Shown here one piece after another: positions 20,201 through 28,647 of a stretch of DNA of 64,000 nt. The notes below the pieces were generated by a model. It had not been told where the DNA came from, made no database searches, and saw nothing but the letters and a program-made list of their open reading frames with translations. The stretch's first letter is position 1. The number at the start of each line of letters is the position of its first letter. The DNA lies in contig CP025321.1 in the NCBI GenBank assembly GCA_004014935.1, forward strand, positions 1,302,001-1,366,000, written 5' to 3'. Source of the stretch: Saccharomycopsis malanga. Lineage: Eukaryota; Ascomycota; Saccharomycetes; Ascoideales; Saccharomycopsidaceae. Made by a program: the position numbers and the translations under genes.

Positions 20201-20763
20201 TGGAGTATAATACTATCACAACATTGAATATCACCAACACCGGAATATCCACTTTGAAAATCCAACAATCCCTGGCTCTTGAAACTTTATATTGTTTGTT
20301 CAATAAAATTAGTAACTTTCAAGTTTTAATGGAAGACATCAAATTTTTTACAAACCTCAGAAGACTCGATCTTCGCTTCAACCCTATAACCATTGAATTC
20401 TATCTGGTCGGCAACAAAAAACATCTATTGAGTTGCTATTACAACCATAATATCGCTAAACAGGACGAAACCTCGGAAGACCAAGACTCTGATTACAGCA
20501 CCCTAGAGGAACATCCCTCAGCTTTGAGCCCTCAAGACATCTTCAAAGGACCATTGCAGCGCAAATGGCAGCTCCAAGACGAACAGTTTGTGGAAAGTTT
20601 AAAGTCAAACAACTTGAGCATTTATAAAAAAAGAATTTACTACCAGGGTTTGATCTTGTCCATCTTCCGCAAGTTAAAATATCTCGATGGTTTGCTCATA
20701 TCCTCCGAGAAAAGATCACAGATCATGAAAGAGTTTGATTTGCATTTTAAACAACAAAGATAG
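17245..20763 (+). CDS. NUD1: Spindle-pole-body leucine-rich-repeat scaffold Nud1
   Basis: Nud1 (centriolin-like) sits on the outer plaque of the spindle pole body. It anchors astral microtubules and recruits mitotic-exit-network kinases. The 1172-residue product is longer than S. cerevisiae Nud1 (851) because of a disordered N-terminal part rich in Asn, Ser and Gln. A conserved block (FAPGEIEIPDKYNGMVFDKR then LNKWVKHTRKS) lies at about residues 597-627. Leucine-rich repeats fill about 745-1070 (for example LDLSDNFINTLDGVKFLPKL), ending in RRLDLRFNPITIEFYLVGNK. A short in-frame tandem repeat (three 12-residue units with YDSQNHYDNQ) lies near residues 450-487. The LRR tail plus the conserved block fit Nud1 better than other LRR proteins. 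Confidence 0.85.
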   Translation: MALNNTLETLSENYQQFSFQKDYGKYRANSGFLKLQNEEEAVEFEANEEKEEKEKNNRLPSVLQSGFTDEMGAKLDLNEKLTHNNGYNLVRKNTFKYNSSKFDNLQSILQNDTYQSGSGTVIQNQSLNSYGTTRIQPNNMDHEYEKENIPIWQKHIKLRKAQQQDDGLKGGFQSSISSTTSDSKSSSVSQRNNEITPVSSLNKSPTNNNRLYKKNEEPITHSTAVSTFNSNQGSSNFSSLQSGQQSPLKLFSSDQYNTYTQKRFENLISQYDEDERKKDESDSSIRILKNQNSNGNLKFSGKSSYQPSNKLASINEVPSNHTSVELSPSKPELKSHSRGNSKNIQGLNTTNTKQINDYLLFADNIFDKCLQNGPGVSSKESLHPESGTANSGPFIEDTASYTSDDGSFDKGNFSIRKGQGRLSHPENGGRGNLPRFNNIKSFESQGRYDDSQNVYDSQNHHDNQSSYDSQNHYDNQNPYDSQNHYDITYEETNTNTSIQNVTNNMSTFNTQGDLHHEEPEDNIYNETTAITHNFMDSFIEPKLKTKYQSGNPENYDYDINESFMDEISEGKENNIGKSSFKSNNQRVNFKKLLKFAPGEIEIPDKYNGMVFDKRLNKWVKHTRKSYDESVSSRSFNVTRDDENVNALNAIADLSVANSGTKYTGSSNTSANSTDPHVTTGNNTMMNNEITFDQLPNVSNISQIDTTFSASKKALVSILIDVIQKNRNWDMVKDITVANKGLSTLVEFNQMLPNLRVLNVDHNLLRNLDGLPDRIDNISARSNKLNGLLSLERYQDLEILDVSDNFFKTLSTFENLFHLRYLKISCNLINSISSLSKPSFQNLLSLDLSNNFIRGSVNLKRFKYLQNLQELDLSDNFINTLDGVKFLPKLIILKADNNPMKRFSYNVVDPNDTSYHKCLKKLTLKNNNLLEINLSHFKNLRVLRINDAIQFKHFSKLHKLDELLLNGDFESSTKKTNLNYVILKDAMEYNTITTLNITNTGISTLKIQQSLALETLYCLFNKISNFQVLMEDIKFFTNLRRLDLRFNPITIEFYLVGNKKHLLSCYYNHNIAKQDETSEDQDSDYSTLEEHPSALSPQDIFKGPLQRKWQLQDEQFVESLKSNNLSIYKKRIYYQGLILSIFRKLKYLDGLLISSEKRSQIMKEFDLHFKQQR
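18603..18704 (+). repeat. 36-bp in-frame tandem repeat inside NUD1
   Basis: Three units of TACGACAGTCAAAATCATTA with a 36-bp period encode Y-D-S-Q-N-H-Y-D-N-Q-x-x. The period is a multiple of three, so copy-number change would keep the frame. Confidence 0.85.
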
Positions 20764-21570
20764 TTTAATCTTCACAGCGTTTTATCTATAGTTCTAAATT
20801 TATATCTATGTGTTATGCCTTCTAAACAATGTATTCTTTATTTAGTTTTCAGGGCTAGAATAGTTATTATTTGGCCCAGTGGTATAAAAGTTCTGTCACC
20901 TTTTTATCAAGTATGACCAATACCCAAATCGATTTTTGTAGCATTGGAAAATCAAAAAATGCTTATTATAAGTGCAAGTTGATCACAGGTGTTGATTTCA
21001 ATATTTGCGTTTCTCCATTTGATCTCTTATATTACCGGCTCATAGTTAGCTTGATAATTAATTGAATAGGCAAGAGAGGAAGTATAAGATGGATTGCTTT
21101 AGTAAAGTAATAAGGATATCAAAAACCAGAGATTCCTTGCGCTATTATTGTTCTTGTGTTTGATATTATTTAATAAACAGTACCAAAATGTAAAGGGCAA
21201 CATACAATGATGGCTCAAGACTAGAAAAAAATAGTAATATTATCTGTAATAGTACATACTTGCGCAGTATAAACTTTGCAGGTAAATGTTCTTGTAGAAA
21301 TGTAAGTGACAATAAGTGTGTCATTTCGTAAAAAGAGTAGCTTCAAATTCTTAGCTGAGATTGTAACTCAGAGAATAATTTAAATATTCATCAGTTAAGC
21401 TGGATATCTTGAAAACCAGAAAGAAGAAAAAAACGTTTTATTACCACATTTACTGTCACTTTTCAAAAAGTAAACCCATCTTATGTTAGAATATAGCAAT
21501 AACTCTACAATCTACAGCTGCAGTCTCTAAAACTTGTACCCGTTATGTCTATAAAACTTGTATACCTAAA
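20764..21570. other. Convergent intergenic region, nothing firm
   Basis: This AT-rich region lies between NUD1 and GTR1. A short TTGGCCCAGTGGTATAAA at about 20872 resembles a SINE head but has no other family sequence around it. No gene is seen. Confidence 0.6.
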
Positions 21571-22539
21571 CTATTTATTTTTACCGCTAAAATCCAACTT
21601 TTCAAAAGTTCTGCTGGCTTTTTTGACAACGTCATGGACGTACTGTTCCTCGGAAATCTTTACAGTGGTCACACGGGTGTCCTCGTCAATCAAATGATCA
21701 GGTATGACGATCATGATGACCATGTTGTCAGTCAAGTTGTCTAGATATATGTTTTTAGAGTTGGCGTATAAGGTGAGAGATCTGAAACGAGCAGAGATTT
21801 TCTCAACTGATTTTTTATAGTTTTTTATAATTCCAGAAACCCGTTGGGTAATGGAGTTTAGATTGTCCAACTCCTCTTGAGGAACGTCCGAAGGATAGGT
21901 TGCAATGGAAAGAAAAGTAGAGGTTTCGAAAACCATAATTGTTTCTGCATTTACAATTGAGGCGAAATTCTTCAAATGCTTTTGCATTGTTTGAGTTTCT
22001 GGGATTAACGACCCTACAATAGCAGACCATGCCCTATATAAGGACTCGTCCCAAATGGACGTTCCTGCAAAACGTATCTTATCGAAATAGGTCATGTTGG
22101 AAGCGCCTTTTCGAAGTCCAAACGTGAAGTCATTCATCACTTTTAGCCGCTCTTCTTCGCTCACCAAATCCATCTTATGAATAAGAATAAAGATTTTGCA
22201 TCTAGGGCTAAGATTTCTCAATGTATTCAAGATAAGATTGAATATCTCTATATCTTTAGGCTGGGTGTCTTCAATATCAAACACATAGATCAACAACTCT
22301 GCATTGTTCAACTTGGTGCTCCCCGTCTTGATGTAGTTCAACATAAAAGCATCTTGCCCTCCACAATCCATGAGCGACAAGTTCAAGTTGTTGAGAAGTC
22401 GTATTTGAGTTCTCTCAACATCAATAGTAGCCCCTAGCCGTCTGGTGTCAATCGCAGAATAGTTTGAAAAGATCATGTTCCGCATCGATGACTTCCCTGA
22501 CCCGCTCTTGCCCATTAATAGTATATTCTTGTAGCTCAT
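21571..22539 (-). CDS. GTR1: Rag GTPase Gtr1 (TORC1 activator)
   Basis: Gtr1 is the RagA/B-type GTPase that, paired with Gtr2 and anchored by EGO on the vacuole, signals amino acids to TORC1. The product has 322 residues (S. cerevisiae 310). The G domain shows the P-loop GKSGSGKSS (residues 10-18), switch I with Thr38 in RLGATIDVE, G3 motif DCGGQD (58-63) and HKMD near 124. A C-terminal roadblock-like domain follows (ETIMVFETSTFLSIATY; DNLTDNMVIMIVIPD). The ATG at 22539 starts right at the first beta strand, as in the family. RagA-type rather than Gtr2-type is chosen from switch-region resemblance. Confidence 0.93.
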   Translation of the reverse strand: MSYKNILLMGKSGSGKSSMRNMIFSNYSAIDTRRLGATIDVERTQIRLLNNLNLSLMDCGGQDAFMLNYIKTGSTKLNNAELLIYVFDIEDTQPKDIEIFNLILNTLRNLSPRCKIFILIHKMDLVSEEERLKVMNDFTFGLRKGASNMTYFDKIRFAGTSIWDESLYRAWSAIVGSLIPETQTMQKHLKNFASIVNAETIMVFETSTFLSIATYPSDVPQEELDNLNSITQRVSGIIKNYKKSVEKISARFRSLTLYANSKNIYLDNLTDNMVIMIVIPDHLIDEDTRVTTVKISEEQYVHDVVKKASRTFEKLDFSGKNK

Positions 22540-22641
22540 TGTCGTCTTGTAGATGTTCCTTTAAGCGCTGTCATAGCATAGTCAACTCATCTAACTGATG
22601 TCACTATATAAAATACGCCCTTGGTAATGTAGGGTGAAAGT

Positions 22642-22681
22642 GTCCGGGATGGTACCGGACAGGGCCGGACATACACCGGAT
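22642..22681. promoter_or_regulatory. Cluster of CCGGA/TCCGG motifs upstream of GTR1
   Basis: GTCCGG (22642) and CCGGAC (22655, 22665), then CCGGAT (22676), lie about 100-140 bp before the GTR1 ATG. The first pair forms an inverted repeat with a 7-bp gap, the layout favoured by Zn2Cys6 transcription factors. Function is inferred from form only. Confidence 0.45.
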
Positions 22682-22989
22682 CGGTAGCGGAATGGTTGGA
22701 CGGTACTCATGTTGTGTTCCATTATAGGTTTGATATAATAGTGATTATTCGTGATGAAGTGGATATCAATAAGAGAAATATCAATAAAAGTGTACGGAAA
22801 AGTAAAATTGTATTTCGCTACAAATTTATTTTTATACATATGAGTGAGATTATAACATTGGTGCTCAACTCTTGTATGCTTGTAGTCCTATAATTTAGCT
22901 AACTAGAAACATTTGGTTCTGTCATTCTTTGTTCTTTAAACAACTTTCATTTTTGGCCAGCTAACTATCGGTTTGGTTTTTAAAATCGT

Positions 22990-23082
22990 TGGTTTCGGGA
23001 ATCGAACCCTTGAGCCTACCAGGTCTTTTCCTCTTTTCCGAGAGTGCTAAACATTGGGCCAGCCGGTCCAGTGGCTGTCAGA
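22990..23082 (-). mobile_element. Family-A SINE head with intact B box, inverted
   Basis: Read on the minus strand: GGCTGGCCCAATGTTTAGCA, CTCTCGGAAAAGAGG, AAGACCTGGTAGGCTCAAG and GGTTCGATTCCCG. It combines the AGGCTCAAGG of subfamily A2 with a perfect B box. It is not a working tRNA gene: no acceptor-stem pairing is possible. Confidence 0.7.
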
Positions 23083-23152
23083 CCTTAATGTAATGAATTT
23101 TTGGACTGTAATTTGCATGAGGATATTTTAGGGCTTTGCTGAAAGTTCTAAT

Positions 23153-23272
23153 AAAAGACCTAACAGGGTGAGATTGTGATCAACAGGACATGATTGAGTC
23201 TTATCAAGTCTCTTTAGACATAGCGTGTATATACGCAATTGATATGTACTGGGCTCGAAATATAAGATATTT
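23153..23272 (+). mobile_element. Family-A SINE, 3' half
   Basis: AAAGACCTAACAGGGTGAG, GATCAACAGGACATGATTGA, GACATAGCGTGTATATACGC and TGATATGTACTGGGCTCG with AAATATAAGATATT are present. Family B begins at the next base. Confidence 0.8.
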
Positions 23273-24541
23273 TTTCATCCACAACAACACTGATCTCATA
23301 GACAAATCAATTCAAGGCATAGTATATTTCATAAATTACCCTCTAGGCCATCTTATTTTCTATTATACATGATATTAATTGCCAAGATATATCCTCGAAA
23401 AGTAAAGATATTCTGTCTTTTTAATGGAAATATGCCTATATGTCTTACTATTGTCAGGTGGCCAAGTTGGTTATGCCATGCGCCACACAAAATAGTGCAG
23501 AATAGCGCAGAAAAACAAGTGTGGCGTTCCTTACTTGGGGTTTTGGTACTCGATTCGCGCTGTTGACGTTTTGGAATTTTCATCAATCGTTTTATTGAGT
23601 TAATTCTATGCTATCCAGGTTAATTTCATTTAAAAAAAGGACACCAGAGTTTTAAAATTGTCTGCTATATTAAAGTGTTATTTATAATAAACAACCTCAA
23701 GTTTTCGAATAAATATTTGATATAACGGAAAATTTTCAGTTTTGACAAAAAGTTGTTTCTATTAAACCGTATTCTAGAGTCTTTACAGCATACCAAACCA
23801 TGCAACAATTATAATTCTATACTCTCCAAATCCTAGAGATTTGTTTCGTGTAAAATTTGTTCATTATTTGGCTTTTATACATTATTTAATAGTGAAAAGT
23901 ATCAGCTTGTCGAAAATAACACGTAATTCATTGAAAATCGTGTTGTTCACCCCTCAGAGGCTGTTTGGTTATTTTTTGACAATATAACATAGCTTTTGAC
24001 TGCTTTTTTTTTTTATTTGTGCTTCCTTTAAGATTGGGATGAGGTCTTATTCCAAAGTAGCACGCATCTCAAGAGTTAAAAAGAGTATTGTTTATTATGG
24101 GTTCTCAGAGGAACTTCTATTCAATAATAATAATTATATAATGTAAAACTAGCATATTTCAACTTCATGTATATATCGAATATTTTGTAGGGCTCGGTAA
24201 AGCGTAATGTGCTTATCAATAAGTTTTATATCTCTGTGCTGGGCAGTCCGTTTAATAATACCTTTTATTACTATTCAAATTACAGTTGCAAATGGTTTAA
24301 TGCTATCTTGACTTGAGTTTTTTGTTCTTTCGCAGTTCTACTTTCTGAATTGTTTTCTTACGTTCTTCTGTAATTTGTATATTAACTGCAAATTGGTGAT
24401 AAACTTTGGCTGTTTTTGCCAAAAATTATAAAGTAAGTTTTAATTTTGAATACAACGACATGTCAATTGTATTAAAAGAGTTTTATTGTTGAAAGCGTTA
24501 ATTAATATTAGAGCGAAAAACTCCAAATTTTAGATGACTGA
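23273..24541 (+). mobile_element. Family-B repeat, long copy
   Basis: The leader is ATCCACAACAACACTGATCT and CATAGACAAATCAATTCAAG. The tRNA-like head is GGTGGCCAAGTTGGTTATGC at 23457. The hairpin arms CGCCACAC (23480) and GTGTGGCG (23518) enclose a short AGAATAG(T/C)GC repeat, and a B-box-like GGTACTCGATTCGCGC is at 23544. The core and 3' part match the copies near 15.2 kb and 26.8 kb over more than 1 kb. There is no shared open frame. Confidence 0.82.
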
Positions 24542-24555
24542 TAATTACTATCATA

Positions 24556-24786
24556 ACATGAGCTCAACTGGTGAGGAACACGGGTTCGATTTCCATACGA
24601 ACACTTCGCTGCTTTTTAGGATAGTGAACGTGACTTCACCGGCAAGTGCAACTGTCTGAAACACGGCCTAGACCAAACTCCAATTGGCTGAGAAGACTAT
24701 AATTAACAGGACATTAGTGGGTCTTACCAATTCCCTTAGACATATGTAGCAAACTGATATGTACGAAATATATGATATTATTATAA
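24556..24786 (+). mobile_element. Family-A1 SINE, 5'-truncated
   Basis: It begins in the head with GAGGAACACGGGTTCGATTT (B box kept). It continues through the A1 body (TTCGCTGCTTTTTAGGATAG, GGCAAGTGCAACTGTCTGAA) to a shortened 3' end with (ATT)n. The A box is missing. Confidence 0.78.
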
Positions 24787-25139
24787 GATTCTACAAAAGA
24801 TTTGTTAAATGCTCATCAACATGCAATACAGCATTGTGGATATACTTGTATTTTTCAGTCAATAGTGCACCAAAAATCTTATCGATATCTGGAAAAACAC
24901 ATTGCTACAAATGTTCACAACTAATAAATAGTAATGAATAGCTAGAGAGAACCCTATACACCTTACCATATTGAGAACCGGGTAACCATTACATAATCAC
25001 TTACGGCATCGTCATAGTAATGGGTAAGATGAAACATGGCTTGATGATGATCTGTATATAAAGGAAATATCCAATATTTTTTTTATTATTATTATCATTA
25101 TCGTTGTAAGAGAGGCCGAGTTCAAATAAAGGTTGAAAG

Positions 25140-26429
25140 ATGGGGCTATTTAACAGAAAAAAGAAGGAGAAAGAGTCAAAGGAAGCGGAGGATTATAATC
25201 CGTACACGGGGACTTCTATGCCTCAACGTGAAAAGAAGTTTGATGCTTTCAAGGACTATGCTGCGCAGAAGAACAAGTTTGTGTTTAAACCGCGTGGGGC
25301 TGATGAGCCAGTTGAGGAGAATTACAATGACCAGTTCAATAACAATCCAGAGGGGCCTCGGGGACCAGGAGGACCGTCTCGAAAGGTTGGTGGGGGCCCA
25401 TATAGTGCTGCTCAACAGGGGCCTGAATATGAAGAGACGTACCAGGAATACAAGGCACGGATGGCCAGAGAGAAGGAGCAGAAGGACAAGCTTGACAAGA
25501 TCCGGAACGGAACCTATAGAAACAATAGCATGGGATATGATAATGCTGGAGGAATGCCTGTAAGTACTTATGACGAAGATGATTTGAATGCTCCTGCCGG
25601 AAACTATAACCAGTACGACGCAGACGATTTGAATGCGCCTTCACAGCCAAACGGCTACGGCGAGGAGCACGGCTATGAGCAGCAACAGCAGCAGATACAA
25701 GAGGAGACAGAAGAGGAAAGAGCACAACGAGAAGAGGAGGAGGAAATCGAGGATATCAAAGGAGAGCTTTCTTTCACTAGAGACAAATCGCTTGCTTCTA
25801 CCCAAAGAACCTTACAAATGGCCCGGAATGCTGAGATTTCGGGCCAAAACTCGTTGGGTCTTCTTGGTTCTCAGTCTGAACGGTTGTATGATACAGAATC
25901 CAACATCCGATTGGCCCAGACACAGAACCGCATAGGCACCGAAAGAGCCAAGGAGCTCCGGACTGCTGGCAATGTGTTCAGAGCTCCGCAGAACCCGTTC
26001 AATAAGAAACACCGTCTTAGAATGAAAGAAGAGAAATTGCGTGCGGATTTGGTCCACGACCGCACTGTGCAAGACCAGCAACGTAAACAGTTTCAGGAAT
26101 CCGAACGTAGAGTCAAAGAAAACTTGTATACCAGCACCAAGTACGGAACTGCTCAGGAACAGAAAACTAGAGAAGCAGCTTTGCATCAACACAAACAGTA
26201 TTTGTATGATGACGAGGATTCAGAAGAAGAAGAGAAGGAGTTGCAAATCGGCCATAATTTGAAGGAGATCCATGGTTATTCCCAAAGATTGCATAAATTG
26301 GCTCTTGCCCAAAGTGATGAAATCGAGAAACAAAACTCAAGACTTAATTACTTGGCTGAGAACATGGATGAGCTAAATATTGGCGTAGAACAGAATAAAG
26401 AACGTTTGCGTATGATTGTCCATAAATAG
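25140..26429 (+). CDS. SEC9: Plasma-membrane SNAP-25-type t-SNARE Sec9
   Basis: Sec9 gives two helices to the Sso1-Snc1 four-helix SNARE bundle that fuses secretory vesicles with the plasma membrane. The 429-residue product has a disordered, charged N-terminal third (residues 1-190, with glycine- and glutamine-rich parts), a first SNARE helix at about 205-275, a linker with NPF near 290, and a second SNARE helix over the last 62 residues, to the C-terminus. No transmembrane segment or palmitoylation cysteine cluster is seen, as in yeast Sec9. It is shorter than S. cerevisiae Sec9 (651), the difference being N-terminal. The SNAP-25-like order of two helices excludes a syntaxin. Spo20 is a less likely alternative. 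Confidence 0.9.
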   Translation: MGLFNRKKKEKESKEAEDYNPYTGTSMPQREKKFDAFKDYAAQKNKFVFKPRGADEPVEENYNDQFNNNPEGPRGPGGPSRKVGGGPYSAAQQGPEYEETYQEYKARMAREKEQKDKLDKIRNGTYRNNSMGYDNAGGMPVSTYDEDDLNAPAGNYNQYDADDLNAPSQPNGYGEEHGYEQQQQQIQEETEEERAQREEEEEIEDIKGELSFTRDKSLASTQRTLQMARNAEISGQNSLGLLGSQSERLYDTESNIRLAQTQNRIGTERAKELRTAGNVFRAPQNPFNKKHRLRMKEEKLRADLVHDRTVQDQQRKQFQESERRVKENLYTSTKYGTAQEQKTREAALHQHKQYLYDDEDSEEEEKELQIGHNLKEIHGYSQRLHKLALAQSDEIEKQNSRLNYLAENMDELNIGVEQNKERLRMIVHK

Positions 26430-26716
26430 TCCGTCTTGTTTGCATCATACTCTCATTTGCTTTGCTAATATTTTAGATTTAGAAGCTGTTGACCCGTTAC
26501 GATGCCACTTTTTGTTTTCAATTGTTTTATACTTTTTTAATATATTAGCATTTTGCTACTCTTTTGTAGCATGTTGGTTAGATTTTGCCTTGGAATCAGT
26601 AGTGCCGTTATCGTAAAGTAGGCTTGAGCAAACCCTAATATACCATTCACTGAAACTACAAACGTTTGGAGAATCTGTTTATTTATGAAGAATATAAAAT
26701 TAAATATTTGAGTATT

Positions 26717-26806
26717 GCTGCTTTTTACGATGCTGAATGTGATTTCATAGGCAAGTGCAACTGTCTGAAAAACGACCTAGACCAAAGTCTAGTGCTAACT
26801 TTTCAA
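26717..26806 (+). mobile_element. Family-A1 SINE, internal fragment
   Basis: GCTGCTTTTTACGATGCTGA, GGCAAGTGCAACTGTCTGAA and GACCTAGACCAAAGTCTAGT are present. It stops at the point where family B starts. Confidence 0.75.
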
Positions 26807-26809
26807 TAG

Positions 26810-27790
26810 TAATATGCCTATATGTCTTACTATTGCCAGGTGGCCAAGTTGGTTAGGCCATGCGCCACACAGAATAGTGCAGAATAGTGCAGAAAAACAA
26901 GTGTGGCGTTCCTCACTTGAGGTTTTGGTACTCGATTCGCGCTGTTGACGTTTTGGAATTTCCATCAATCGTTTTATTGAGTTAAATCTATGCTATCCAA
27001 GTAATTCTCATTTAAAAAATGTACACCAGAGTTTTAAAATTGTCTGCTATATTAAAGTGTTTTTTATAATGAACAACCTCAAGTTTTCGAATAAATATTT
27101 GATATAACGGAAAATTTTCAATTTTGACAAAAAGTTGTTTTTATTAAACCGTATTCTAGAGTCTTTACAGCACACCAAACCATGCAAAAATTATATTCCT
27201 ATACTTTCTAAATCCTTGAGATTTGTTTCGTGTAAAATCTGTTCATTATTTGGCTTTTATACATTATTTAATAGTGAAAAGTATCAGCTTGTCGAAAATA
27301 ACACAAAATATGTAAAAACTCGTGTTTATCACCTCTCAAAACATGTTTCTTTATCGCTTGACAGCATCCTGTAGGTTTATATTGCTTTTTGTTTTATTTC
27401 AGCTTGTTTCAAGATTTAGATGAGGCTTTATTTCAAAGAAACTTGTACTTGGTATTAATCATAAGATATTGTCAAAAGAGCATATTTAAACTTACACTAT
27501 ACATTTAATAAGTTATGGAACTAGGTAAAGCGTAATGTGCTTATTAATAAGCTTTATACTTGAGTTCAGCGGATGCCGCTTTTAAAAAGCTTTCATACCC
27601 ATTAACTTGAAGTTACAATTGTTTTTTCGCCAAAAATTATAAGGTAGGTTTTAGTTTTTGATTCAACAATATGTCATTTGTGTTGAAAGTGCTTTGTTGC
27701 TGAAAATAAAAGTCAAAATTGAAGCAAAAAAGTACAATTTCCAGATTATGTTTATTTATACAACCTGCTTATAGTTGTACCTTATTTAAA
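26810..27790 (+). mobile_element. Family-B repeat, copy starting close to its tRNA-like head
   Basis: It begins with AATATGCCTATATGTC, only about 25 bases before GGTGGCCAAGTTGGTTAGGC. The leader of the longer copies is absent, as expected if this copy began at a Pol III-type start. The hairpin arms CGCCACAC and GTGTGGCG are intact, and the core agrees closely with the copy at 23.3 kb. The 3' part is shortened. Confidence 0.8.
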
Positions 27791-27860
27791 AAGAACGTTG
27801 AATAATATCATGAATAGTAGGCTTGTAATATACTAAACATTACTATAATTATTATTACAA

Positions 27861-28102
27861 ATTCCGGACACGAACATTTTTTACCCTCTGCTTTTGTAAG
27901 ATGTTGAGCAGAAAAGTGTAACAGTCTGAAATACGACCTAGATCAAGTCTAGTGCTTAGTTGGCAATTTATTAGAATAGAAGTTTATGATTATTGGACAT
28001 AAGTTGGATTTACCCACCAAGTTTTACCACAGCCCTCTAGACATAGCGCGTTTATATGAAACTGATATTAACTGGGCTGGAAATATAAGAAGTTATTAAT
28101 AT
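27861..28102 (+). mobile_element. Family-A1 SINE, 5'-truncated and diverged
   Basis: GACACGAACATTTTTTACCC, AGTCTGAAATACGACCTAGA, GACATAGCGCGTTTATATGA and ACTGGGCTGGAAATATAAGA are present. It starts after the B-box position. Confidence 0.75.
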
Positions 28103-28390
28103 AGAGTGGTTTGGTAGGGGCATTAAATTTTTCTTCAACATGCATTAATTATGTATCTGGCAATTGAAAAGCCCAGGAAAAGTATTGTAAAAAATTCAAT
28201 GGACAAACCTTGAGTTAATCGTTCTTGAAATAAGGACTACGGCAATTCAAAAGTGTCAAATGCTTCCTTTCCATATTCCTGGCTTACTAAATTGATTGGT
28301 TTCTTTTTTCTCCTTGATTGTTTATATACTATTATTGATCTTTATTGGCCAGTCAACAATGCTTGATAGTGAATGAACAAATAGTGATAT

Positions 28391-28472
28391 TATATATGTA
28401 AAGCCCAGTACATGTCAGTTTCGTATATACGCGCTGAGTCTAAAGGGACTTGGTAAAGCCCAATGCCCATCT
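28391..28472 (-). mobile_element. Family-A SINE 3' end, inverted
   Basis: On the plus strand it reads AAGCCCAGTACATGTCAGTT, TCGTATATACGCGC and GGACTTGGTAAAGCCCAATG. These are the reverse complement of the family-A 3' end. Confidence 0.78.
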
Positions 28473-28647
28473 TTTGTTCAGGTGTGGAATCATTGAGAGA
28501 TCATAAGACATTGATTTACAATGGTTCAATAAACTGAAATACATAAGTTCACTACCAAACAATTGTGTAAAACTATTAAATCATCTAAATACATAAAAAA
28601 AAAGATACGATTATGTTGAGCAATAAAACAAGAAAAAAAAAGATAAT

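Larger units (their letters stand above)
22540..25139. other. 2.6-kb divergent intergenic region packed with repeats
   Basis: From left to right it holds a CGG-rich cluster (22642-22681), an inverted family-A head (22990-23082), a family-A 3' half (23153-23272), a long family-B copy (23273-24541) and a family-A copy lacking the first half of the head (24556-24786). The SEC9 promoter follows, ending in an (ATT)-rich stretch at 25078-25105. No gene is supported. Confidence 0.75.
26430..28647. other. 2.2-kb convergent intergenic region of A and B repeats
   Basis: It holds a family-A fragment (26717-26806), a family-B copy (26810-27790), a family-A 5'-truncated copy (27861-28102) and an inverted family-A 3' end (28391-28472). 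No gene is supported. Confidence 0.75.

Noticed and set aside
20872-20890. TTGGCCCAGTGGTATAAA as a SINE or tRNA head
   Set aside because: It is a single short word with no B box, body or tail of the family nearby.
22990-23082. Possible tRNA gene on the minus strand (A- and B-box words)
   Set aside because: No acceptor-stem pairing and no anticodon arm; the flanking words are those of the family-A SINE head.
25078-25105. (ATT)-rich run before SEC9 as a SINE tail
   Set aside because: No family-A 3' end precedes it; simple repeats are common in this AT-rich DNA.
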